From positions 806,001-870,000 of the forward strand of contig OZ218957.1 of the NCBI GenBank assembly GCA_965112735.1: a stretch of DNA of 64,000 bases, read 5' to 3'. The first letter of the stretch is position 1, and each line of letters begins with the position of its first letter. This DNA is from Phaeosaccion multiseriatum (Eukaryota; Ochrophyta, other classes). Under the pieces are notes generated by a model, which was given only the letters and a program-made list of their open reading frames with translations, made no database searches and was not told the origin of the DNA. Below are positions 19,806-31,133 of this stretch, piece by piece. The translations under genes and the position numbers were made by a program.

Positions 19806-22727
19806 GCAACAACCGCCCCGGAGGAGGAGGAGGGGGAGGAGGGGGGGGGGGGGGGTAGCAATAGCAATAGAGACAGCGAGGGCCACTTCCGAGGGAAGCC
19901 CGGGCGGGTCATTGGTAACCGCTATGAGTTGGTCAAAGACGTGGGCACGGGCACCTTCGGGCGAGTGGTGCAGTGTAGAGACCTCAAGAACGGTGGTCAT
20001 GTGGCCGTCAAGATTGTGCGTAAAGTCAAGAAGTATCACGAGAGTGCCCTCATCGAAGCCGAGATTCTCCGTGACGTGAATAAGCGGACCGGCCCCGGGC
20101 ACGATCTCTGCGTATCCATGTTCGATCAGTTTGATCACCAGGGGCACTACTGCCTTGTGTTTGAGGAGCTGGGCATGTCTCTGTATGACTTACTCAAGAA
20201 GAACCGTTACTACGGCCTGCCCATACAGGTTAGTGAGTGTGGTGTGGTCCGTAGGTGGCTCTGGTTAGGTGGGTGGGTGCGTGGGTGCGTCAGCAAAGGT
20301 CGTGAGGCACCAAACAATCATGCAGCCACCAAACAATGACATGATGATATTGGCCCTTCGACCCTCTTTCTCTCCCTCTCTCACTCGCTCTCTCTCCCTC
20401 CCCTCTACCCCCTCTATCTCTCTCTCCCTCTCTCTCCTCTCTCTCTCTCTCTCTCCATCACTATCTAACCCTCCCATCCTCCTTCCTCTCTCCTCCACAG
20501 GCGGTGCAAGCTGTGTCTCGGCAGTTGCTGCAGGCGATCCAGTTCATGCATGCAGCGGGCCTATGCCACACAGACCTCAAGCCGGAGAATATCCTCCTCG
20601 TGCACAACAGGTTAGGGAGTGAGTGAGTGGGGGAGGGAGGGAGGGAGGGAGTGGGTGAGGGAAGGAGAAAGGGAGGGAGTGAGGCAGGGGGTGAGTGGTG
20701 AGTGAGTGGGCGAGGGAAGGAGGGAGGGAGGGAGTAAGACAGTGGGTGAGTGAGTGGTTGAGGGAAGGAGGAAGGGAGGGAGTGAGACGGGGGGTGAATG
20801 GGTGAGTGAGTGGGTGAGGGAAGGAGGAAGGGAGGGAGTTAGACAGTGGGTGAGTGAGTGGGTGAGGGAAGGAGGGAGGGAGGGAGTGAGACGGGGGGTG
20901 AGTGGGTGAGTGAGTGGGTGAGGGAAGGAGGGAGGGAGTGGGTGGGTGGATGATATTCGTGAGTGAGCGATTGAGTGAGTGTATCATGAGGGAGGAGTTT
21001 ACTTGAGAGAGAGAAGAGAGTTGATGATTAACCTCACTCACGCTCTAACCCCTGCTCGCCACTTCCTTCCTTCCTTCTTTCCTTCCCGCTCCTGCTGCTA
21101 CTCTGTACATTTGCGTGCGTGGCTCACTACAGCTTCTACGATTACAAGCTGCCACACGGTGAGAGGATCGCCGTGCCGCACTCCAACGACATCAAAGGTG
21201 AGGGAGGTTATCAGTTGCATAGTTGCTGTGAGGGAGGCGGGAGGGAGGTTGTCGGTTACTTTGTTTGTACTACTACTTGCTCTTTTCATGTCTTTGTTTG
21301 TTTCAAGTATCGTCTTCCCAACTCAAGTCATGAGCTCAACCCACACATACTTTGTCTCTCTCTCACACACACACACACACATACTCACACACACGCACAC
21401 ACACACACACACACACACCATCCGCGCTCTTTGCCCCCCGAGCGGGTCGAACAAGGTTCTGCTCGGGGCTTCCTTATCTACATTTGCGGTATATTTAACC
21501 TCGCAAAAGGAGTGTCTACCCCTACTTGCTCGGCTCCACCCCGACAGTAAACGGCACTCCTTCCGCACATTGTCCCTAGCCTGGTGGTCACTCTCACTCT
21601 CTCACTCTCAGTCTGTATCATTCATCATCGACGAGAGGGTACTTAGTATGTGTTGGAATGAAGCTGTGGTCTTTGACGCTTTCCCCTCCGTCCCTCTCTC
21701 CCTCCTCCCCCTCTCTTCATTCCTTCCCTCCCTCCCTACCCCTCTCCCCGCTCTTGCCCACTCAAGTGATTGACTTTGGTGGGGCGACATATAAGGACGA
21801 CCACAAGAGCTCCATCATCAACACTAGGCAGTACCGAGCCCCGGAAGTCATCCTCGATCTAGGCTGGTGCAGACCGGCCGACTTGTGGTCAGCGGGGTGC
21901 ATCATTGCGGAGATTTACCAGGGAGACCTTCTCTTTGCTACGGTACGGTGATGTGGGGGGGAGGAAGGGCAAGGAGAGAGAAGGGGAGGGAGGGGAAGAG
22001 AGGGAGGGTAGCGACCGATCGATCGGGATGGGAGAGGAGGGAGAAGCCCGATGCGGAGGGTTTGGTTCCCTCATGGCCCGCCTTTCCTCTCAATGCTAAA
22101 TGAACTCCTCCTCCATCCTCTCTTCTTCCTCCTCCTCCTCCTCCCCCTCCTCCTCCTCATCCTCCCCCTCCTCCCTCCTCGCCGTCCCCCCCCCTTTCTC
22201 TCCTCCTCCTCCCCCCCCCCCTACCCCCACCCCACCCGCAGCACGATAACATGGAGCACCTCGCCTTGATGGAACGTTGTGTCGGGGCCTTCCCTCAACG
22301 TATGCTTGACGACTCCCGCGTGGCCTCCAAGTACTTCAACAGCCGAGGCCTGTCTCGCTGGGCCAAGAGCTGCAACCGAGACAGTCAGCGCCACATTCGA
22401 CGCATGAACACCTTGGAACAGTTGACATCACACGACAGTCACACTGGCCTGGGCGGACTGTTGTCAAGCCTCTTGCAGCTCGACCCCAGTCGGAGGGCCT
22501 CTGCCAGTTGTGCATTGCGGCATGAGCATTACTCTTGGCGACCGCCTCGTGAGCCTGCCTCACCACAAGCCGTGTCGGACAGTTACAGCGCAGGGGAGGG
22601 AGCAGGGGAGGGGGCGGCGGCGGGGGCGAGGGCCGCAGGGGGCAGTGTTGAGGAAGGCGTGCGACGGGACGAGGAGGAGAGGGAGCTCTCCCTTGGTGGA
22701 GGTCGTGAGGGAGGGGCGGGGCAATGA
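19139..22727 (+). CDS. LAMMER/CLK-type dual-specificity kinase with RS-like N-terminus
   Basis: Exons: 19139-20228, 20501-20610, 21133-21197, 21767-21942 and 22242-22727 (TGA). The kinase begins NRYELVKDVGTGTFGRVVQC (Gly loop) with Lys in VAVKIVRKVK. The catalytic loop HTDLKPENILLV is typical of CLK/DYRK relatives. DFGGATYKDD follows, then RQYRAPEVILDLGW. The family signature EHLALMERCVG (LAMMER box, canonical EHLAMMERILG) is at the start of the last exon. The 200-residue N-terminus is Arg/Ser/Gly-rich, as in SR-protein kinases that control splicing. The N-terminal frame (from ATG 19139) and the kinase frame differ: the switch falls in an Asn/poly-G segment at about 19770-19856. That is a homopolymer length error, a real frameshift or an unrecognised small intron. 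Intron 2 holds a minisatellite. Confidence 0.85.
20611..21132. repeat. Kinase intron 2 minisatellite
   Basis: Units of roughly 50-60 bp built from GTGAGTGAGTGGGTGAGGGA, AGGAGGGAGGGAG and TGAGACGGGG recur about six times between 20620 and 20950. The array begins only a few bases after the 5' splice site (GTTAGGGAGTGAG). Confidence 0.8.
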
Positions 22728-24000
22728 GGTTCCGACATGTCTGGCGCCGAACATGTCATGGACCTGACCGACCTTGCCAAGCAAAGCGGAACAGACGCAT
22801 TTTACATGCTGTGAGCAGAGGAGGAGGAGGGGGCGGAGGCGGGCCTTTGAATGGGACCGAGGAGGAGGGCCTTCACAACTGGCAGCAGTGGGTCGCGTCA
22901 TGTTCACGCACAGCATGTCTCCCATGAGAGGGAGGGGAGGTGTGGAGGTGTGGACGGCCGCTCCCTCCTTGGCGTTCGCTTTCGCTGTGGCCTCGCCTCG
23001 CGTCACCTTCTTGCAATAGTCAATAGTCTCGCTGCCTCTGAAGGGAGGGAGGGAAGGAGGGAGGGAGGGAAGGAGGGAGGGAGGGAAGGAGGAAGCGTGC
23101 AGAGATGTATGCATCCAACCTATCCATCCTATCCCCCCCCGCCCGTGTCTGGCCTAGGTACAGGTTTGTACTTTTATCCCCACGTGATGTGTGGGGCATT
23201 GTACACACCGGCACAGACAGACCAATTACCAATTCACAGTCGCAGCTTCGACATAGCACGATAACAGTCGCAGCTTCAGAGTAGAGCAAAAAATGGTACT
23301 CCTGTAGCATCTTTTCAGTCTCCGGTGTGACACTCGTATTCAAATTCCTTCGTCTCAGGCAGACCCTCACTCAGTCAACACAAAAGCTTTGCTTTATTCA
23401 GCGTGGGGGGTGTTTATCGAGACTATCGACTCGCAAACTCGCCCTGCTCTACAGTAAAACGGTGGTTTATGTGGCGGCTTCTTTGTAACAATACGTAAAG
23501 TTACATACAATCGATGAACGGGTCTTCCTCCTCCGCCCCTCTCCAGTACGCCCGCCCCAGTGCCTCTCACTACGCTTTTATTTCGCCTCGTCCACATCCC
23601 CTCCACCAGCAAACACCGCTTCCTATCTCCCTCCCCCACCTACCCGCCTTCCTCCCTTCATACATAGCTACCTGCCTACCTACCTGCCTACCTACCTACC
23701 TACCTACCGACCTACCCTACCTACCTACCGACCGACCGACCTCCCTTCCTACCTGCCTACCTGCCTACCTACCTACCTACCAGCTAAACGAAGGTCAGAC
23801 AACAAGCCTTACCCCCCCCCCCCCAAGCAAGCCAAGGACCAGCTAAGGACCAGAGCTGTTCTTCAGTGACAAGCCGCTGCCGCATTGGCTGGTGATGGTG
23901 AGCCTTTCAATGGGCTCGGCCTCCCGTCTAACAGGCAAGCCCTGAGCCTTGAGGGCCGCCTTGGATCCTTTGCTTTCTGTAACCGTCTCGCTACAAGACT
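22728..24000. other. Spacer with GGGA and CCTA repeats
   Basis: The first part is unique and GC-rich. A GGGA/GGAA tract lies at about 23040-23095, and (CTAC/CTGC)n units at about 23660-23785 are followed by a poly-C run. No gene is supported. It holds the 3' regions of the converging kinase and PPR genes. Confidence 0.6.
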
Positions 24001-25059
24001 TCATTGGGTTGAAGCCCTTCCCTCCGCATCTCCTTCAGCAAGTCCAGCGCCTTCTCGTTGCTCTCCAGCCTTGCCGCAAGCAGAAATCGCAGAGTTGTAC
24101 GAGATTTGATCCGGTTGAAGCCCTTCCCTCCGCATCTCCTTTAGCAAGTCCAGCGCCTTCTCGTGCTCTCCAGCCTTGCCACAAGCAGAAATCGCAGAGT
24201 TGTACGAGAATTCATTGGGTTGAAGCCATTCCCTCCGCATCTCCTTCAGTAAGTCTAGCGCCTTCTCGTACTCTCCAGCCTTGCCGCAAGCAGAAATCGC
24301 AGAGCTGTACGAGAATTCATTGGGTTGAAGCCCTTCCCTCCGCATCTCCTTCAGCAAGCCAAGCGCCTTCTCGTACTCTCCAGCCTTGCCGCAAGCAGAA
24401 ATCGCAGAGCTGTACGAGATTTGATCCGGTTGAAGCCCTTCCCTCCGCATCTCCTTCAGCAAGTCCAGCGCCTTCTCGTGCTCTCCAGCCTTGCGGCAAG
24501 CAGAAATCGCACAGCTGTACGAGATTTGATTGGGTTGAAGCCCCTCCCTCCGCATCTCCTTCAGCAAGTCCAGCGCCTTCTCGTGCTCTCCAGCCTTGCC
24601 GCAAGCAGAAATCGCAGAGCTGTACGAGAATTCATTGGGTTGAAGCCATTCCCTCCGCATCTCCTTCAGTAAGTCAAGCGCCTTCTCGTACTCTCCAGCC
24701 TTGCCGCAAGCAGAAATCGCAGAGCTGTACGAGATTTGATCCGGTTGAAGTCCTTCTGCCCTCATCTCGTTGAGCAGGGCCACCGCGCCCTTCCATCGCC
24801 GAACTTTCCCCTTTTTTTTTTTTTTCTTTTTCTTCCCCTCTGCTTTTGCCTGCTCAATTGCCCTCGCCACCCCCTTCCAGTCGCGTGTATTTCCAAGCCT
24901 CTGGATCTCTTTGACCAACGCTATTTCTCTTCCCTTGGCCTCCCCCGCCTTTCTATCCCCGGATGCATTGAGCCTGGTTTCAAGGAGGCGGAGCGATTGA
25001 GTCGACGATCGTCGCTCAACAGGCACGGCGGCTGTGAGAATGGAGTTTTTCTCACGCAT
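24001..25059 (-). CDS. PPR protein with near-identical 35-residue repeats
   Basis: One exon of 352 codons starts at a true ATG (25057-25059). After a Lys run (about residues 75-85), seven complete P-type PPR units follow, each close to SYSSAISACGKAGEYEKALD followed by LLKEMRREGLQP, encoded by 105-bp DNA repeats that are almost identical. PPR proteins bind organellar RNA one base per repeat and act in processing, stability or editing. In the last repeat one extra T (near 24058: CTCGTTGCTC versus CTCGTGCTC elsewhere) shifts the frame, and translation ends at 24001-24003. The unshifted frame would stop only a few codons later (after QPNEVL), so the loss is small. No clear targeting peptide was recognised, though the N-terminus is basic and hydroxylated. 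The strong similarity of units indicates recent tandem duplication. Confidence 0.88.
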   Translation of the reverse strand: MREKNSILTAAVPVERRSSTQSLRLLETRLNASGDRKAGEAKGREIALVKEIQRLGNTRDWKGVARAIEQAKAEGKKKKKKKKGKVRRWKGAVALLNEMRAEGLQPDQISYSSAISACGKAGEYEKALDLLKEMRREWLQPNEFSYSSAISACGKAGEHEKALDLLKEMRREGLQPNQISYSCAISACRKAGEHEKALDLLKEMRREGLQPDQISYSSAISACGKAGEYEKALGLLKEMRREGLQPNEFSYSSAISACGKAGEYEKALDLLKEMRREWLQPNEFSYNSAISACGKAGEHEKALDLLKEMRREGLQPDQISYNSAISACGKAGEQREGAGLAEGDAEGRASTQ

Positions 25060-25395
25060 CTAGTCCTCCTGCTCCGACGGAAAGGACGCAAGGAGAAGCT
25101 CAAGTTCGTGTGTTGTGCTCCAGGAGTCACAGGGTGGCGAGTGCCTACTACCCACACGCTGGCGCGGTCCCATGTCATAGCACCATTAAAACCAGCATCA
25201 GCAGAGGTAGCACCAGCATCAGCAGAGGTATTCGAGAGTGTAGTCGCAAGTGCCCGCGAGCGCGACGAGGCTCTGAGTTGAAAGGATAAGAGGAAAGAGG
25301 AAGAAAATTGCCGAAGTGCCCTTCCCCTCCCCTTCGCCTGATAGTGCTTCTTGGAGGGAGGGGCCTATCGCTGCACACTGCGGCCGATCAGCACG
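25060..25395. promoter_or_regulatory. Divergent spacer between PPR and V-ATPase F genes
   Basis: About 336 bp between opposite start codons. A 21-bp tandem duplication (CAGCATCAGCAGAGGTAGCAC units) is present near 25190-25230. No promoter motif was identified by eye. Confidence 0.4.
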
Positions 25396-26408
25396 ATGGA
25401 CGAATCTGGAAAACTCATAGGAATCATTGGCGACGAGGTGGGTGATAGGGGGAGAGAGATGGGTGAGGGGGGTGGCGGACAGAAGGTCCAGACCAACCCC
25501 CCCCCCGTAGAGGGGCTGACTCCACATGTTAAATGAGCATCAGCAGTAGCAGCGCCAGGGTAAGGGTTACCCGAAAAAACGACTGCTCAGCTGAAGCTGG
25601 AGGCTAACGCCACTCATGGCGCCCAAACGTATCTCTCTGCTGATCTAATCTCATCTGGCTGTTCTCTCCCTTTTTGTCTCCACCAGGACACTGTCACGGG
25701 CTTCTTGCTGGCCGGCGTGGGGCACCGCTCCGCGAGTAGCACCAACTTCCTCGTCGTCACGCCAGGTGGGTGCGGGAAGGGGGCAGCGTTGGCCATGGAC
25801 GGACGGACGGCCCCTGGCCCACAAGTAGAGGCCTCTGCTGGGCCCTCCTCTACCTCTGCGCGAGGTTGGGAGGAGCAAAGCTGTCCGTCTGTGTGCGTGA
25901 TCTGGGTGGCATGGACCTGTCCCTTCCCCCCCCCTTTCTCCCTCTCTCTCTCTGCTGCTGCCAAAGTATCTCTTCCCTCTCACGACTGCAACTGCTACTG
26001 GTGATGGATCTCTGGGTCTCCTTCCTCCCTGTAATGATCGTGCCCTCTCCGCATGGAAGCAGATACTTCCGTGGCTCAAATAGAGGAGACCTTCAACAGC
26101 CTAACGCAGCGAGATGATATCGCCATCGTCCTCATCAACCAACACATCGCCGACGAAGTCCGACACATACTCAACGACTACAAGTGAGTGTGCCTGGTGA
26201 TACAGCGACCTGTTTACTGCCTTACTGTCACCGATGCACCGTTCTTCCTCCCGGCAATAGCCGCCCGTGCTGCTCCCATACACACTTTGCTGCTGCTCGC
26301 CCTGTCTCCCTCTATTTTTCTTTTTTGGTCTCTCACTCACTCTTTCCATCTCCCTCCTTCTCTTATTCTCCCTCTCTTTTATCCCTCGCTCTCCCCTCCC
26401 CCCCCCCC

Positions 26409-26443
<35 letters not shown>

Positions 26444-26561
26444 GCCCCGCAGCAAGACCATCCCAACAGTTCTGGAGATCCCCAGCAAGGACACCCCCTA
26501 CGACCCGGAGAAGGACTACATCATGCAAAGAGTCAACACCATGCTGGGAGGCGCCCAGTAG
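25396..26561 (+). CDS. VMA7: V-type proton ATPase subunit F
   Basis: Exons 25396-25437, 25687-25765, 26063-26183 and 26453-26561 (TAG) join in phase to 116 residues, the normal size. Residues 1-30 read MDESGKLIGIIGDEDTVTGF followed by LLAGVGHR, the conserved start of the subunit. Then come IEETFNSLTQRDDIAIVLIN and QHIADEVR, and IPTVLEIPSKDTPYDPEKDY near the end. Subunit F is a small Rossmann-like part of the V1 central stalk that rotates with subunit D and couples ATP hydrolysis to proton pumping into vacuoles and endomembrane compartments. Introns carry CT/GT microsatellites. Confidence 0.96.
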
Positions 26562-26843
26562 AGAAGTGGCCTGTGGACACAAAATCGCACACACACGCAC
26601 ACTCCCGCGCACACTCACGCACACTCACGCACGCACGCACGCACGCGCTCACACCTCGCCCGCCTTTCTTGAGCGACTTCAAGTAGCAGGCAGCGGAGAA
26701 GAGCGCAGAGGAGGCCGAGAGTGAGTCAGAGGGTCTGGCGGTCGAGTGAGTGGGCTGGTGCCGCTTTGCCGCTTGTGCTTTTGCGCTCAGGTGTACGATG
26801 CAGGTCGTTTTGGCCCTCCTCCACCTACCTCTCTAGCTCCTCG

Positions 26844-26886
<43 letters not shown>

Positions 26887-27362
26887 AGCTTCTGTAGTGT
26901 GATCTCCCAGAGAGTACGGAGTTTGGTGAACTCGGGGGAAGTTCCCGGTTGATGAAGAAGGTTGGGGCGGGCGTGCGTTGTTCTCACGCCCAAGTGCCGC
27001 TGTCTGTCTGTCTGTCTGTGTGGGTGGAGGCGTTTTTGTCCAGTTTTCCTTCCTCGAGGCTTGTTTGGAATATACGCGGCTATTTTATCGGAGTAATAAT
27101 GCATACAGAGTGTTCATCACTTCCTCTCAACTGCTCAATGCTCGCTCCACCACCTTCTTTAGCACACGACTTGCAGCTGTTTTCCTCGAACAATTACGTA
27201 AGGACCCCGGGGCGCTTTTTTGTCTTGCTGATTGATTGAGAGAGGGAGGGAGAGAGCGAGAAGACTGAGAGAGTGAGGCAAGGCACGCGCGGGACAGCAG
27301 ACCTCCTCCAGCAGTGGGGGGAGTGTCACCTCCCCGTGGACGGCGTCAAGTGAGCGCGCGCC
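26562..27362. other. Spacer between V-ATPase F and PP2A-A
   Basis: The spacer includes (CACG/CA)n just after the V-ATPase stop (about 26585-26655), an (AT)n(GT)n tract at about 26846-26884, and a TGTC run near 27000-27020. No gene is supported. The PP2A-A promoter must lie in its 3' part. Confidence 0.5.
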
Positions 27363-30300
27363 ATGGGTGAGTCGCCTGTCCAAGAAAAAAAAACTCCATT
27401 CCTTCCACCTACTCGCTTGTTCCGCCCTTCCCTCGCTCCCACTCCCGTGCCTTACTGATTTTCCGGTGCCTGCCTCTCGCTCTTTGCTTGCAGCAGCAGG
27501 GGATGGGGCTGCGGACGATGATCTGGGGGGCACAACCCCGTTGCAGCTCCTGCAGGATGAGTTTGCCAGCACGGACCAGGAAATCCGGCTGCAAGCGGTC
27601 AAGAGGGTCTCCGTGGTGGGAGAGGTCATGGGAACGGCCGCAACACGATCAGAGTTGATACCTGAGTTCATAGACAGTTGAGTATTGGACCCTGCGGAGG
27701 AATAGCGCGGCAGCATTGATGGCCCCCGGTCGGTCGTTGCCAGTGTTGTCCCACACGCGTTGCCTTCCTAAAGAAGAGCGTGGGTCTTCCATAACAAAGC
27801 GTGGGGCATCCAAGGCCTACGTCGGATGCTCTCGTCCCTCTCCTCGGCCGCTACCTTTCGCTTGTTAACGCTCTTCAGCCTTAAACTTCCCGCCCCCCTC
27901 TTTGAGCAGGGCCTCTCTCATCCTTCCGTCCTTTCATCATCTCACCACCCCGCCCCACCCCCCGCCTCCCTCTTCTTCCCTTCTTTATTGTTCCACAAGA
28001 GTTACATCCATCCTCCTCTCTCTTTTCCCCAGCGCTGCCTTACCGCTCTCCCCACTCCACCCTCCCCTTTTCCCGTTCTCCTACCATTAGAAATCGACAC
28101 TGCAGCCGACGACGACGAGATACTCCTAGCCTTGGCGCAGGAGCTTGGAGGCTTTGTACCAATCGTGGGCGGGGGGACCCACGCACATCTACTGTTGCCG
28201 GCGCTGGAGGGTTTAGCGGCAGTGGAGGAGACAGTAGTGAGGGAGAAAGCGGTGTGTAGTATAGCAAAGGTGGTAGAGGGGATGGAAGGCCACGACGACA
28301 AGGTAGGAGACATGGTGAAAGCGCTAAGCATCGGCGACTGGTTCACCGCTCGCGTGAGTGCGTGTGGGGCATATCCCTCGGCCTATGCGCACGTCAAGTC
28401 AGCAGAAGCCAGAGCACAGCTGCGGGCACAGTTTGAGGTGCTGTCCAAGGACGAGACACCAATGGTGCGGCGGTCTGCTGCCACCAGCGTAGGGGACCTG
28501 TTGCTGGTAGTGGAGGGGGAGTACGTGGCCGGAGAGCTAATGGTTGTGTTTAAGGGGCTCTGTTCGGACGATCAGGACAATGTTCGCATGCTTGCGGTGG
28601 AGCAGTGCTCCAAAGTGGCAGAATGCCTCATATCCAAGGGCTTGACCGCCGAGTGCGACGCACATGTCCTGCCCATTGTCAAGCACGCACTCGAGGACCG
28701 TTCGTGGAGGGTTCGGCGCCACATGGCCCGGGATTACGCCCGTCTCGGTCAGCAGGTACGTGTGTGTGGAAGGGGGAAGGGGTGAGAAGTTTCAGTTCAT
28801 GACCCCCCGAGTCTCGGGTAGGCGATGTTTATCGAGCTTCCATCCCCGACCATATGATTGTGTATCAAATCAGTGTAAGAGCTCAACGACGGTTACACAC
28901 AGTCTCCACAAGTCTCACACGAGGGCTGCCCTCTCTCCCTCTCCCTCCCTCTCTCTCTCTTGCCATCCCCGCTCTACCTCCCTTTCTGTCCGTTCTGTAG
29001 GTGGGGAGGGAGACCACCCAGGCGGAACTCGTGCAAGGATACGCGGGATTGCTGCAGGACCCAGAGACGGAGGTGCGGGCCGTGGCTATCAAGCACCTCT
29101 CCGCCTTCGTTGACTTACTGGGGAAGGACGTGTTTGCCACTCAGGTAAGCTTCACAAATGGCTGATTTTATCTTGTCTCTGTGTGCCTGTCTGCTGTTCT
29201 GTACTGCCGACCACGCTGCCCGTCTCCTCTCCTGTCGAGCCCTGTCCAGCGCTCCGGGTGAAGTGAAGCCCCACCCGTTCGCCGGCGTGAGACGAGACGC
29301 ACTTGTGTATGTCCTTGGTCTTCTTCTTCTTCCTCCTCCTCCTCCTCCACAACCAACCAGCCAACCAACCAACGAACCAACCAATCAAAGCACCCATTCA
29401 CGAAGCAACCAACTCCAACTCGCCCTGCCCACCCACCCACCACTCAACTGCCCTGCTCTGGTCTGCTCTCTGCTGTCAACCCCATTAGATCATGCCCTAC
29501 GTACAAGGCCTGGTGCAGGATATCAACCTGCCCGTCCGTGTGGCCCTGAGCCGCAGCTGCATGGACATGGCCCCTATGCTTGGGCAGACCGCCACCCAGG
29601 AACTCGTATTACCCATGCTGCAGACCTTCCTCAGGTGAGTGGGTGGGTACTAAGTCAAATGGGTGTGGGTGTGGGTGGTGTGTGTGTGTGTGGGTGGGTG
29701 GGTGGGTAGAAAGACAATGGGTGGGTTGTAAGTCAGTGCGTGGGTTGTAAGTCAGTGCGTGGGTGGGTGGGTAGGTGGGTAGTAAGACAATGGCTTGGTT
29801 GTAAGGCAATGGGTGGGTTGGGGGTTGGTTGGTTGGTTGGTTGGTTGGTTGGTTGGTTGGTTGGGGCGGAGTTGGAGCTTAGCGTCGAGTGTTGAGCATG
29901 TAGAGTGGAATGGGAGCTTAGCGTCGGACCGTTTCGGGTTGTTGCTTTCGGTGCAAAGTGAGATCCATCATCGCGATATGGGCTTGAGAGTGGTTTTGGC
30001 CTGACGTCACTATCAGTGCTGCAACTCTTCCTTCTAAGCTCACTTCCTGATTGACTTAAAGTGCTCTTTTTATCTCAATTCCTTATTGACTTACGTGCTC
30101 TCTTCCATCTCACTTCAGGGACGAGGCGCCGGAAGTTCGGCTGCATATCCTCGACAGGCTTGATGCGGTGGGGCCGTGGCTCAAGGGCATGGCGGAAGAG
30201 CTGATGCCCTATGTGCTGGACCTGGGCAAGAATAACATCTGGAGAGTGAGGAAAGCCGTCATGCTGGCTGTGCCGTTGCTGGCAGAAACGCTTGGGGCGG

Positions 30301-31133
30301 CGTATTTTGAGGAGCACCTCTTGGATATGTATCTCCAAGCATACCAAGACAGTGTCAATGAGGTGTGTGTGTAGAGAGAGAGAGGAGTATGTCAATGGGT
30401 GGGTGGGTGGGGTGTGGGTAGTGGGGGGGGGGTTGGGGGAGTGTGGTGTATTGTATTGTGTATTGGGCGGAGGAGCGAGCAAAACGGCGGCAATTGCTTT
30501 TGAGGGGTGCATGAATGAGAGCGAACGGGACGGGAAGGATGGACGGACGGACGGACGGACGGACGGACACGTTTGCTTGTTTCTCACACACGCACAGTGA
30601 TTATTATTAACACGTGTGCCAACTTCATTCAATTTAATTCTCCTATCCCTCCGTCGTCTCTCCCCCCCACACGCGCGCACACACACACGCACGCACACAT
30701 GCATCAGGTGCGCCTTGGAGCCAGTCAAGGGCTGCAAAAACTCTGCTCCGTGTGCGGCAGCGACTGGTTATTAGAGAAGGTGATGCCCCGCATCCGGACC
30801 TTCTACGATGAATCCTCCTTCTACCTCATCCGCATCACCGTCTTAAATGCTCTCAAGACGCTCCTATCCCCCAACGAGGATGGAGGGGGGGTGCCCATGG
30901 GCTCCACGAAACTGCTTGCCAACGACGTTGTTCAGCTCATGCTCAAGGGCACCCAAGACAATATCCCCAACGTGCGATTCTCGGCGGTGCAAGCCCTGCA
31001 CAATGCGTGCCCTCACTTGGAGGAGGAGGTCGTGGAGAGTCAAGTGAGGCCGTGTCTGACACTGCTTGTCGACTCGGATACCGACAAGGACGTTGTCTAT
31101 TACGCCTCCATGGCGCTTGAATCGATGGTGTGA
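27363..31133 (+). CDS. PP2A scaffold subunit A (PR65, HEAT repeats)
   Basis: Exons: 27363-27366 (ATG plus one base), 27494-27676, 28091-28755, 29001-29144, 29489-29634, 30119-30362 and 30708-31133 (TGA). They total 603 residues, against about 589 in other eukaryotes. The protein is a chain of HEAT repeats, for example ETTQAELVQGYAGLLQDPET, INLPVRVALSRSCMDMAPML and NNIWRVRKAVMLAVPLLAET. The start MAAGDGAADDDLGG is formed across the first intron. The A subunit holds the catalytic C and regulatory B subunits of protein phosphatase 2A. All junctions keep phase, which supports the unusual 4-nt first coding exon. The C-terminus DKDVVYYASMALESMV is intact. Confidence 0.95.
29635..30118. repeat. PP2A-A intron 5 with (GGGT)n and (GGTT)n tracts
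   Basis: From the donor GTGAGTGGGTGGGTAC, GGGT-type units continue to about 29815 and (GGTT)n to about 29865. A unique 3' part ends TTCAG. Confidence 0.7.

Noticed and set aside
22728-23400. Possible gene after the LAMMER kinase
   Set aside because: Frames on both strands lack motifs and splice structure; treated as 3' flank.
24317-24604. Second frame in the PPR gene (QGWRAREGAGLAEGDAEG repeats)
   Set aside because: It is the minus-strand +1 shadow of the PPR repeats; only the 105-bp periodicity keeps it open.
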